Source: Apium graveolens (Eukaryota > Streptophyta > Magnoliopsida > Apiales > Apiaceae). From it: DNA of 64,000 nucleotides. The notes beneath the pieces are model-generated. The model was not told where the DNA came from and did no database searches. It was given only the letters and a program-made list of their open reading frames with translations. A program made the position numbers and the translations under genes. This document shows, piece after piece, positions 38,569 through 49,915 of this stretch (positions within the stretch are counted from its first letter, which is position 1; every line of letters starts with the position of its first letter). The DNA lies in NCBI RefSeq assembly GCF_009905375.1, contig NC_133647.1, forward strand, positions 76,760,671 through 76,824,670. Reading direction: 5' to 3'.

Positions 38569-41089
38569 GCTTCAACCCCGGGTCAGGAGTTGACGTCACT
38601 AATAATATTAAACTACAACTATAATACAACCAACTCACTTTTATTTAAATATAAACAACCCTTCCACAAGATCTTTTCCAGGCTCAAGTATAATTTAGGT
38701 TACACACTTATTACAACCCAAATTTAACGAAATAACCTGAAATAACTATTATTCTACAGCAACTCACAGACCACACTTGGTCTGACACAACACACTCAGA
38801 GGAGCTCAACACAGGAGGAACTGGAAACTGGCCCTTACCAAGACAGCAACATCTTTTAGGCATCTGTAATGCAAAGATATACAAACATATTTGCAAGAGT
38901 GAGGGATCAATCACTCATCAGTACCACTATATGAATATCAATTAAAATAGTTTATATTAAACAATTGTAGGAATAGAAATCACAACTTGTTAGTAGAAAA
39001 CAAGTAAAAGACGCGTAAACAGATGAAAAACTGATGAACTGTTGAAAACTGGATCTCAATAGCTAGCATGCTCTCTAAAACATTTTATTAACTGTGATGT
39101 GTAAATACCAGAGTTAATTTTTAGCATGCTATTTTCATTTTCAAATCTTCCGTCCCATCGCAGGACCCATAAAACCATTTGTCCCATTACGGGGACCCAA
39201 AATCATTTGTTCCGTTACGGGAACTATAAAACTTGTCCTATCACAGGACCCATAGAACTTGTTCCTCTCCGGGAACCTCAAAATCACTTGCTCAGATATA
39301 AAAGTATTGGATGATCCCTGGTGAGACAGCTGATCAGGCTATCTCCATAGGATAACTCTATCTTGGTTATCCTATGAAAACTTGTTCCGGAACTCGGAGA
39401 CTAGCTAGGTCTCTGTCACGCTGGGCTGGTGGTTATAATAGGGTGCACAACCAATTCGCCTCTTACGCTAACTTCCAGGCCGTTACGGGCCTCCTGCGCA
39501 CATTCATCCAATTATCTGATCATTTTTATCCAGTTTTCCAAATCACTTACCTATCTCTTGTAAAAACAATTATATCACAGCACACTTTCCAAAACATTTT
39601 CATTTTATTCAAAATTTAGAGATAGGCATTTTCAGAAGTTACTTTTCCCCCAAAACACAAGTTAACAAAACCATTTGAACACAGGGGATACGTAACTTAA
39701 AACATTTGGTTCCACTACGAGAATAAAACATTATCTATTCATATATATTGAACCATAAAAGAATGGTCAGGGGTACTTGCATTAATACGCTTTAACAACT
39801 ATTACTGGCTGGCTTTGCACCGACCGAGATGCTAAGGATTTCGAATGGAACCTACAGGAACCGAAATACCTTAAATTAGACATCCGAATATACTTGACTA
39901 TCCTCGTTAACAATCTACCCATACGTTAACAAACCTGACTCGTAACATTCTCAGTATAATAATACACGTGTCAATTAGGGTTCACATCTTTTAAAGTCGG
40001 TTCGGTGTTCGTTTTCATAAAATAGGTATATTTGTCCTTTTATGAAATTAGGGTTATCCGTTTCGCAAAGTCTTCCATCGTAACACATAATCAGGTTTTG
40101 TATAAAATAGTTACATATAACTGATCGACTTTCCGATAGCCATTAAATTTTCCAGAAATCGGGCAGCACCTCCTTTGATTATCGGCTAACCCGTCGAACA
40201 TCCCAACGTCCAAACAATCACAACCACAATCAATCGCAATCCAAAACCCAACCACCAATTTCAGCCATCAATATCAGTCCAAAATTCTCAATTATCAATT
40301 AAATACAATTATTAATTATTAGTCGTTTTTATATTTTATATCGTATTTTATAATTTTTATTTGTAGGACTTAGAATCGTGTCATCACAGTCAACCGTCGA
40401 CTCGTTATTAGTCATCGTCGACGGTGGCAAAATTCGGAGGTGCCCGCTTAATTCGGGTTTGAAAGGCATATGTCATAGCCTATTTGTTTATTCGAGGATA
40501 TAACTCAACTCAAATAAGAATGTAACAAGTAAATAGTGGATCTACCGTCAAAGAGATCTCACAAAGTAACATATGTCAAAGGATTTAAAAATAATGTTCA
40601 TCTACAAACTTGAGGAATTACTTCACTGGAAGAAGTTCAAGAAATTGATCAAGCCTCAGTGATATAAATCAAGATTGTGGACTTAATTAAGTGACAGTGA
40701 TCTTGTCAGGGTATCAAATAATTACAAGAATTTAATCTGAAAAAAATCAAGTTATCAAAGTCTAGATATGAAGAAACATCACGGAAGTTAGTCACTCATG
40801 AACCATACAGTACATCGAGTGTCAACATTGAAGTGGTGGAATTGATTCATAATTTTCAGTGATTTTCAGAAGATTTTCAGAAGAATTGTTGTTGTTCAAG
40901 AGTAGTATTAATTCTCTATTAATTAATTAAGTCATATAATTTAAATAAGAAAATAAATTATATCTGCAAAGATTAATTTATTTATTAATTGAATTAATTG
41001 ATTAATTAATTTTGAATTAATATTATGAATTTTCAGAATTGATTTTAAAATTTATATTCAATATTAATTCAGCATGACAATCAATTGAA

Positions 41090-41320
41090 TTAGTATGACA
41101 ATCAATTGTCATACCGAAAGTCATGCTAGTTCAAATGGATTGTTATACCGAAAGTTCTATCAACTATGGAATTGTCTTGCTAGTTCAAGTGATTGTCTCA
41201 CCGATTGTCTTGCTAGTACAAGTGATTGTCTCACCAATATTGTCTTTCTAGTTTAATCAGATTGTCTCACTGAAAGTCATGCCAATTCTCAGATTGTCTT
41301 GCCAGTTCAATAAAGTTCTG
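41090..41320 (+). repeat. U3 repeat array of the solo LTR
   Basis: Degenerate repeats of GATTGTCTCACCG / GATTGTCTTGCTAGTTCA and CCGAAAGTCATGC occur at 15-50-bp spacing directly upstream of the TATA box. The word differs from those of Copia-1, -2, -3 and -4 but sits in the same position. Confidence 0.75.
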
Positions 41321-41330
41321 TTGATTAAAT

Positions 41331-41338
41331 TATAAAAG
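41331..41338 (+). promoter_or_regulatory. TATA box of the solo LTR
   Basis: TATAAAAG, just after the U3 array. Confidence 0.65.
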
Positions 41339-42119
41339 ACAAGGAGCAGCAGATCATTCATTAGACATTGAATACAACTCAACTACTCAAGAACAAAAGA
41401 AACTCAGCAGCCGCAGAAGATAAAAACTCAGCATTTCATCTCTCAACTGCTTCAGGATCATTAATTTCTAGCAATTAAAGTTAAATCTAAACCACTAGAA
41501 ATCGTTCTCTTGTTCTTGTGTAACTATCTAGCGGATCAAAATTCCTAGAACTTAATCTCAAATTGCTTCTAGCATTTGATCTTTTTATTGCAAAAATAGA
41601 AAAAGTTCATGTCGAATTTATTCTAGATTTGTGATAATTTATTTGAGATTAATCCCTTGTAAACGATACCGTTATTGTAACACCTTTTAAGTTTAATAAT
41701 AGTTTTATTTAACTTGAATTTTTTTTCAATTTTTTATTCCACATTAAATTCTATTAAACGGTAAAGTTTGTATTCAACCCCCCTTCTACAAACATATTGG
41801 GACCTAACAGGGTTTCTGTCACAATTTCCACCGATAATTTAATACACAAAATCTGCACATAACGACAAATCAATTTCATCAAAATAATCAGCCAAACTTC
41901 TTGCACAACAAGGACAGTCCCGAATTAGCAACTACTGCCAGGAACAAGAATTAGAACAAAACAATTCACTGGCCACAACCAACACAGGGCACATACATCA
42001 CAGAACACACACCCCATCTACATACACACCCACACGGATACAAACACACACAGTAAACACACATACACACACGCATATATATACACAGTCACATAATTGC
42101 ACACATGGCCGAAACAGAG

Positions 42120-42419
42120 CAGGGGAAAAAAAGGGAAAATCAAGATAGAGGGAAGAAGAAGAGAGGGAAAAGGGGAAGGAGGAGAAAACAGAGTGGTGGT
42201 GGAGTTACCGGAGGCGGAAGATGGCGATGGCGGCGTCGGCCGAAGTAAAGGAAAGGAAGAGCGGGGGTGGGGAGAAAGAAGGGAAACGAGGGTGAAAGAT
42301 TTGAGAGCGAGAGAGAGAAATTCGGGAGAGAGAATTACAGAGAGATTACGCGAGAGAGAGTCGAAAGAGAGATTGGAGAAGAAGCGGGTTATACCCAATT
42401 GAAACAGCCCCCCCCCCCC
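42120..42419. repeat. GA-rich low-complexity tract and C run in Tekay-C LTR
   Basis: AGAGAGAG / GGGGAAGGAGG-rich sequence, ending in a run of 12 C at 42408-42419. Long open frames on both strands here reflect composition, not coding. Confidence 0.8.
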
Positions 42420-43127
42420 ATTTTTTAATATTATTAATGTTAGACTGAATAACCCTGCGATGACAATATTATCTGACCCGTATTTTATTTAACGATACAC
42501 TACACGAGTAATGCAAATTGAAATAATCCCAACTCGATCTCAAAATTCCTGAATTAAATATGACTAACCAAATAAAATTATCATAAGCTTTAAAATGATT
42601 TTTAAAACGGAATTTATTCCCCCCTTTTATCGATTAAACGAACCGATACGCGGGTGGAATAAATCCTAAAATCTCCAAAAAAATTTAAAATTCCCGGAAT
42701 ATTACAAACTTAATAAAATACAAATTTCATAATTTTTTAAAATATTTCTGAATTTAATATTGAATTTACAGTAAAATAAAATCAGAAAATCATTCAGGAC
42801 TAAATAATTAATGAATTATTGATTTCTAAATTTTATAAATTCCTAAAAATAATAAATAAAATTGTAAAGCGATAAAAATGATTTTAGAGACAATCCAAAT
42901 ATTTATGGAAATAAATTTTGAATAAGATCACCTTTAACTATACAAACAGAATAACGCAACGTCACAACTAATTACACAAACGATCCTCGAACACCAATAA
43001 TCACACATAATTAATAAAATATTAATAAAAATAATATCCAACTGACAGAACCCATACACATAATTTATTTATTTAATTATTTAGTAACTACACATTTAAA
43101 TATTATAGAAATGTACGAGTCGTTATA

Positions 43128-44490
43128 GTAGAATTATCCAAACTGGATAATGAACTCATTACGGGAGTTTACCGCGCCAGGAAGACCACTTACGATGATC
43201 AGTCGCAGTAGTATGACCCCACAATTTTCTACATGTAGAGGAGAACATTCGGATTTACTTGTCGACCGAACGCTGAACTCCTAAGGAATGGACCGTCTTA
43301 GCGGAACTTCCGGGCCATTTGGGCCAATATAATAAGGTTGGGCCGACACCATTCGACCACTTATATCACTCCTAGTTCAGATGAAATCCATGACTCTGAA
43401 ACGTAAAGCTCATTCCCCCTTTTCCCCAAGTAGAAACTTGTTGATACGGCTCCACCAAGAAGCCGTATCTAGTTGGAAAGGAAAACTCACCGATATTTCC
43501 CAGACGATGCCTGTTAATGGATTAAACTCATTCCAAGAATTTTACTTCCCGAGTGTTGGGTAAGTAATCAAAAACTCTTTTATCAAAACAGCAAATTCGT
43601 TACAAATATAAAGATACATCACAGAGCCGGATCCCTCAGATTTTTGAGCGAGTATTTAAATCTCCTTCGAAAGGAAGATCTTAAATTTGAAGACAAGTTT
43701 TGGGATCCGCTCTAACTTTCAAAAATAGTTTTGATAAAGTTTGAAGGTAATCTCTAGAAATATTTAAAGAGGAATGATTTAACAGTATAAATCATTTCCC
43801 CGAATATTTGGCGAATATCAAAACATTATTCTTTAAGAAATTAAAAAATATTATTTAATAAAATAAGCGGAGTCATAAGTCCTCGAATGAATATTCAAAC
43901 TAATATTCATTAAATTAAATAAGCGGAGTCATAAGTCCTCAAATGAATATTCAGACTAATATTCATTTAATAAAATAAGCGGAGCCATAAGTCATCGAAT
44001 GAATATTCAGACTAATATTCATTTATTAATAGAAATAAAATAAGTTTCATAAGTAGAAACTTTATTCAAATAATTAAACTAGTCTTTGATCGTGATAGGA
44101 ATATTAAATGAATATTCAAAAAAATAATAATAAACATTATTCAATTAACAAGCATTATGCCCGTATTACTCATACTCTATGATTATATCTATTAAAATTA
44201 TTTTTTAATGATTAATTTTTACATAATATAACCAATTTATTAATTGAAATTTTTAGATAAATTTTAAATAAATATTTATATTTTAATATTATATACTTAT
44301 ACATATCATATTTGAATAAAATTCAAGTAATCGTGCAATACATACACACACATATCTTATTTTTGTATATATACATGTTTAGGATATTTTTCTTTTAGAG
44401 TTCTGAATAAGAACGTTTGTCTCGAATAATTAAATAAAAATATTTATTTAAGAGAAATTTTTAACGGTTACATCCATTGATAAGAGCTCT
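43128..44490. other. Gene-free region with a 56-bp tandem repeat
   Basis: Left part (43128-43600) has higher GC and a 60-codon frame at 43381, which I do not recognise and cannot support. The rest is AT-rich. It contains three copies of a 56-bp unit, listed separately. Confidence 0.6.
43863..44035. repeat. 56-bp tandem repeat, three units
   Basis: AAGCGGAGTCATAAGTCCTC begins at 43865 and 43921, and a one-base variant begins at 43977, giving exact 56-bp steps. Each is followed by GAATGAATATTCAGACTAAT-like sequence that contains a small palindrome (ATGAATATTCA). Confidence 0.9.
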
Positions 44491-44862
44491 TGGAAGTAAT
44501 CAGCATGGTATACCCGGCGTACCGGAAAACTATTAATCCATTAAGCAAGAGTTAAACTAATTTAAAGGATAATAGGAAGTTATGGTATCAAATAAAAGTG
44601 TGTTGAATAACGGTATGTTGGATAAAGATGACAAAATAATCAAACCCGACGGACGCCCTCCAAAAATTTTGGAAGTCATCATCATGTTATACCCGGCGTC
44701 CCGACGTGCCTTTGATCCGTTGAGTAAGAGATAAATTTATTTACAGGATATTATAAATTTGATAGTATCAAATAAGGGTATTTTGAGTAACATTGTGTTG
44801 GATAGAGATGGCAACACAATCTAACTCAACAGATACCCGATCTGAAACCCAAAATTTTGAAT
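44491..44862. repeat. About 180-bp direct repeat, two diverged units
   Basis: TGGAAGTAATCAGCATGG at 44491 pairs with TGGAAGTCATCATCATGT at 44670; both continue with ATACCCGGCGT and end in TGTTGGATA(A/G)AGATG followed by a T-rich AAAATTTT. About 80 percent similar by eye. Unit type unknown. Confidence 0.75.
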
Positions 44863-45298
44863 TTACTGAACCCGTTTTTTTGGATATGGATTTAGATATG
44901 GATCTTATTTTTAAAACCAAATTGTTTTGTATTTTGATTTTAGGTATACTGATCCTAAACCTAGAACTTTAGATACGGATTAAATAGTTTATTGCTTAAT
45001 TTTTGGAATATGCATATTTATATTATTGTTAAAAATTAGTTCATAACAAAAATTAATGAAATCAAATTATTATATATATTAAACGGGTGAAAGATGAAAA
45101 AAGCATCTTCTAATAATAAATCTAGACCCTAGTTAATACATAATTGGGTATATTTAAGTTAGGTTGATTGTAAAATATTAGATATACATGTAAAAATACA
45201 ACCGATGATGTGGTGAGGTTTAAGGTGCCACGTTAAAATTCATCATCCCTAGTACTGTAGGTCACGTATTCGACCCTATATTTTAATTATTACCTTTT

Positions 45299-45972
45299 GG
45301 GTTTTGGATTTCAGTATTGTTCATATTCAATCCAAAGAGTCATGTTTTGGGTACCCAAATCCGAACTAAAGTTCGTTTGATCGAGTTCGGATTTTCATTT
45401 TTGGGGTACTTTTCGAGTTCTGGTACGGAAGAAAATTCGAGTTTGGGTAATTAAACCCAAAATTTTAGGTATAACATTTACATTATTTAACTAATTGGTT
45501 ACCTGAAATATTTAGAACATGTTTCAATAAAGATTATTCAGTATATTCATATTTAATAAAAAAACATGATTTAATTTATAACTTCAAAAAGACAAAACTA
45601 AAATTACTGAAAAATGATTTAAAAAATACCATTAATGGTTGGTATGTGGATAAATAAGAATTGGATGATAGAGAGAATAAATTGATGTACATAATTAAGA
45701 AGTGATAAAGTGGATATAGGAAATGAAGAAGAGAGAGAAAGTGGAGGATAATTAAAAATGAAGAAGAGAGAGAATAAGCTGAGGATAATTAAAAATGAAG
45801 TAGAGAGAGAGAATAGGTGGAGGGTAATATAATAATTGAAGAAGAGAGAAAATAAGTGGAGTGATGAAGAGGAAAAATAAATATGGAAATGACATTAATG
45901 ACCTTTACCATAATAAAACTTAACCAGGGTAAGGCTTAACTAAGGGTATGGTTGGTAATTTGGAGGGGTGGG
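45299..45972. repeat. Unknown repeat, copy 1 (internally shortened)
   Basis: Left module 45299-45572 (GGGTTTTGGATTTCAG onward) matches 45970-46243. Right module 45571-45972, GA-rich with GAAGAAGAGAGAGAATAAGT repeats, matches 47071-47475. In this copy the two modules are adjacent. No coding sequence. Confidence 0.8.
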
Positions 45973-47475
45973 TTTTGGATTTCAGTATTGTTCATATTCA
46001 ATCCAAAAAGTCGTGTTTCGGGTACCCAAATTTGAACCAAAGTTCGTTTGATCGAGTTCGGGTTTTCATTTTTGGGGTACTTTTTGAGTTACGGTACGGA
46101 AGAAAATTCGAGTTTGGGTAATTAAACCCGAAATTTTAAGTGTAACATTTACATTGTTTAACTAATTTGTTACCTGAAATATTTAGAACATGTTTCAATA
46201 AAGATTATTCAGTATATTCGTATTTAATAAAAACCATGATTTGGATACTCGAATTTAAATTGAAGTTTGTCTGATCGGGTTCAAAAATTCATTTTCAGGT
46301 TATGTCGGGTTCGGTTATGGATTAAAAATTCAAGTTTGGGTGTAGATTATAACATAACCGACCCGATTGACATCCTAATGTTGAATTCTGAGGGGGGGAA
46401 AGGAAAGATTGAAACTTGAAAGATGAGTATTATAAAAATCATATTAGTTAATATATCCCGAGAATAAAAATGATATGCGATGTCGAATTTCGTGTTCAGT
46501 GAGTATGCTGGACTGTGGTTCTTACACAGAGAATTTGCACTAAATAATGCATAATATATTTTATTCTTTTTTAGACCATCGCATGTTAATTTTTCTTTAT
46601 ATTAGAATTAAAATGCTTTAATATTAAGTTTGCTTGTATGTATACATATACAATAACATATAATCTTATTAAATAAAAGTTTAACTTGACTTAAAAAACT
46701 TTTTCAATATTTTCTATCATAATGACCTGATCGCATGGGTTAATAGTTCATTATTTAACTTGTGATAATAATTCATCAAGGCGATAAGATTCTTATTGTT
46801 GTATCCAAAATATTTCCATTTTATTGATCATCTCTTTAATTTCTTGACTTATGATATATCTTTTAAGTTTATGTATTTAAGATACATAATAAATATCTTA
46901 ATTAAATTTTAAAAATATAAATTTATATGTTAATCTGTACTTAAAAATTAACTCATAATGGAAATTTTTTCTATTTAAATGATTACAGTGTGTAGAGGTT
47001 TTACTGTAATTAATTTAAGTTAGGTTTAACTAAAGTTTGTAGTTGGTTATTAAGAAATGTAGACCGATATTAATTTATAACTATAAAAAATGAGAAAATT
47101 AAAATTTACTGAAAAATGATTTAAAAAATACCATTAATGGTTGGTATGTGGATAAATAAGAAATGGATGATAGAGAGAATAAATGGATGTAAATAATTAA
47201 GAAGTGATAAAGTGGATATAGGAAATGAAGAAGAGAGAGAATAAGTGGATGATAATTAAAAATGAAGAAAAGAGAGAATAAGTGGAGGATAATTAAAAAT
47301 GAAGAAGAGAGAGAATAGGTGGAGGGTAATATAATAATTGGAGAAGAGAGAGAATAAGTGGAGTGATGAAGAGGAAAAATAAATGTGGAAATGACATTAA
47401 TGACCTTTACCATAATAAAAATTAACCATGGTATGGCTTAACTAAGGGTATGGTTGATAATTTGGAGGGGTGGGT
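45970..47475. repeat. Unknown repeat, copy 2 (longer form)
   Basis: Same two modules as copy 1 but separated by about 830 bp (46244-47070) of AT-rich sequence without a gene. The two copies are in direct tandem. The right module ends CTTAACTAAGGGTATGGTTG...GGAGGGGTGGG in both. It could be a non-autonomous transposon; clear terminal inverted repeats were not found. Confidence 0.75.
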
Positions 47476-47819
47476 TACTTGAGGAATTATATATATATTG
47501 ATAGTTTTGAAAACTATTTATATGTATATATATAATATACTCGGGAACATCGCCTCCCGGTTTAGAAAAATGTTCAGCTCTGGGTCCCCTATATTAAGGG
47601 TATACGCAAGTATTGCTTATCTCTAGCATAGGTATTATGCAGTTTATAATCAATTGAATCAACAATGAGATATCAATATTACGAAACAGGAATGTATATA
47701 TATATATATATATCTATATATATAATATCAACATGATCCAATATATCGCAAGACTTGCTAATAACAACCATGCACTTATCTCAAGATAATGCATCAATAT
47801 ATTTACATCACAACAACAA
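47476..47819. other. AT-rich spacer with TA microsatellite
   Basis: Includes a TA repeat at about 47694-47722. No gene seen. Confidence 0.6.
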
Positions 47820-49593
47820 TATAACGGGTAGAGAACTTGCCTGAGTGTTCTGGGGTAGACTTAAGCTTAGAGCGGGTCCGGTAACCTATGAACAATAACA
47901 TAAGCCGGAATTAAACCATGGTTGCTTAAGAAACTAGACTTTATCCACTTAGACCCTAACGTTCGCTTTTCCGCTTAACGATTTACATAAGTCGCTAGAG
48001 TACCCTCGGCTCCACCATTTTTATAAAATTAACCGTTAAATGTTTTAATGCGACTCTTTTGCAAGTACTTTACCAACTGCCTAATATACCTGTACATAAT
48101 TGTTTCATAATCCAATTAGTATTTTTAGGACCTTAAACAAGGTCTCAAAGTAAAGCGAGGGGTAAAGGTTCGTTCGCGAAACGCCGTTACTTAAAACGGT
48201 CGTTTCTCCCAAACCATAAATCGGATCTAAGAGACCACATACCAAAATGAAGCTTACGACATGATCTAGCTAAACATGGAAAAGTTACAGTTTGGTCAGT
48301 GAGCTTTCTGCTACGAATACTAAGCACAACAGTTCATATGCAAACGGGCGTTACAACGGCTATGTTTACGCGATTTCCAATTTTTATCAAATCAATTCAA
48401 TTCATTCCAAATACAATTCATCCACAACTTCAAGATCCAATCCTAGGCAACTGATCTTAGCCAAAATGAACTCAAGAATCGCAAACCCATCCAACATTAT
48501 ACTACCTCCAAGATCAACTAAACTACTTAACAAATCAAGCTCAAATCATGCTTAATCATTCAAACAACTACTCATCCATCCAAACCATCCCAAAATTTAA
48601 GAAAACAAACTTAGTACAAAAGGTCCATAAGTTTTATACCTTGATTTGTGAGGGGAAAGTTGCTAGGAATCCTTAAAACCTTGATCAATCCTTATACAAG
48701 TTTGGATCTCACAAACAATCAAGAAAACAAAAAGTTAGATTTTGAAGTTTCTAAAAGTCCGATTGAAAGAACTGTACAAATAAGTGTTTTACCTTGATTA
48801 TTTGGACGAGACTTGTGAACAAGAGTTGTAGGCCATCTCCATACCTTTCCAAAGAGATATAGAACATAATATTTGAGTGAGTATTGAAGGAGATAAGGCA
48901 GTTTGAAGTTGCTGCTCTGGTTTTGGCTGAGAGCCTCATGAAGAAATGAAGAAATGAAAATGCTTCTTGTTTGTATTTGATTAATTGTGTGGTGGATGTA
49001 AGCTTTAGTTAACTTAACCCTGGCTTAATCAAGGTTACTTTGTGTGGCAACAATTCAACCTAAGCAAAATATCTACTAATCTTGCTTACATCACCCTCCT
49101 TATGTCATCAATTTGCCACATGTCTTTATCTTGTGGTTTGATGATGTCATAATCCCTTGGATTCTTGTACAAGCTTGGTTCTTGGTCGCTTATTTGTTTT
49201 ATGGTTTGCTTAACTCTCATTCTCGGTAATCGTTTGAGAGATCATATTCGGGATCTTATTACTTGGGCTTCTCTAAACTTTTTTTAATATTTTATATTCC
49301 CTTAATGATCCTCTTTTATAATCCTTGAATAAAAATCCTTTTAATTATGTTACCTTATACTCAATTCTTTCGGTATCTAGTGGATTTTCAGGAAAAAAAT
49401 CAAAGTGTCTGAATTCGAATTCTGACGACCTTTGCATACACTCATTTATTTTATGGAATATTAATACAATATCAGAATTTCCATAACAGTACTCCTATAT
49501 ATTGTGGTCTGATAATTTTCCTTAATCAGCAAAATCAGCAAAAAGTTACTATTCATTAGGGTTTCAAAAATTCCAAAAATTGGGGTTATTACA
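47820..49593 (-). mobile_element. Minus-strand gypsy-type LTR fragment
   Basis: On the minus strand it starts TGTAATAACCCCAATTTTTG at 49593, a typical start of long plant gypsy LTRs, and includes GGAAAGGTATGGAGATGGCC, a phrase I associate with such LTRs. No primer-binding site or coding region is attached, and the other end is unclear. Open frames at 48292 and 48751 are not supported. Confidence 0.5.
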
Positions 49594-49599
49594 CTTTTG

Positions 49600-49915
49600 G
49601 ACCTAACAAAAGGCTTCTCCGCCTGCTCTAAAGAAGTAACTTTATAATAGAGAAAATCCCGAGTCCGGGGAGGAGCTCGGGGATTGGAGTAGGAGTGAGT
49701 GGACTACGTTTGTGCAGTCAGCCACCGCGAACCAGGATAAAATCGACCGTGTCATTTATTTTCTTTTCGTATCCTTACTTTTCACATTTAACTTACTTGA
49801 ATTTAAGAAGTTAAACGTAAAGGGGAGAAAAAAAAATTTGAAAAAGCCCAGCTCTGAATTTAGAAAGGTCATAAGTTATTCAACCCCCCTTCTAGCTTTT
49901 ACTCGGGACCTATCA
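49600..49915 (+). mobile_element. Copia LTR 3' fragment
   Basis: Ends ATTCAACCCCCCTTCTAGCT...GGGACCTATCA, the signature of the SIRE-type LTR ends in this window. It also has GTGCAGTCAGCCACCGCGAA and TAAAATCGACCGTGTCATTT, typical of the R/U5 part of such LTRs. Not followed by a primer-binding site, so it is a truncated or solo fragment. Confidence 0.65.

Larger units (their letters stand above)
40455..41814 (+). mobile_element. Solo SIRE-type copia LTR with 5-bp target duplication
   Basis: LTR 40460-41809 (1350 bp) from TGAAAGGCATATG to GGGACCTAACA, flanked by GGGTT at 40455-40459 and 41810-41814. It carries the ATTCAACCCCCCTTCTA end signature and a TATAAAAG box at 41331. A solo LTR with an intact duplication is the product of recombination between the two LTRs of a full element. 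Confidence 0.9.
38481..43127 (-). mobile_element. Tekay-C: minus-strand leader and LTR
   Basis: Reading leftward on the minus strand: LTR, primer-binding site, about 76 bp of leader, then Copia-2. Same family as Tekay-A by the LTR ends and leader. The coding region is absent. The LTR carries a solo copia LTR insertion. The minus-strand start is TATAACGACTCG; a canonical TGTAACG start would need one C-to-T change on the plus strand, so 43127 is an approximate boundary. Confidence 0.75.
38572..43127 (-). repeat. Tekay-C LTR, about 3.2 kb without the solo LTR
   Basis: The minus strand ends in GTTGAAGCCGTCACA at 38572, matching the Tekay-A end. It contains CA-rich tracts, a GA-rich low-complexity zone and a 12-base C run. 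Frames within it (for example 39126-39314 or 42018-42402) follow low-complexity or LTR sequence and are not genes. Confidence 0.75.

Noticed and set aside
42018..42402. Open frames of 126 and 101 codons on opposite strands
   Set aside because: Both arise from the same GA/CT-rich low-complexity tract in the Tekay-C LTR.
43381..43563. 60-codon frame after the Tekay-C LTR
   Set aside because: No domain, no similarity to neighbours, and no start or stop context that favours coding.
44820..46390. Possible hAT-like MITE with ends AGATGGCAAC and GGATGTCAAT
   Set aside because: The supposed left end lies inside the 180-bp repeat unit, the inverted match is weak and no target duplication was found.
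47099..47413. 104-codon minus-strand frame rich in Ser, Leu and Tyr
   Set aside because: It is the reverse of the GA-rich module that also occurs at 45571-45972; the frame is not kept in that copy.
48292..48555. 87-codon plus-strand frame rich in Asn and Ser
   Set aside because: Lies within the minus-strand gypsy-type LTR fragment; low complexity and no domain.
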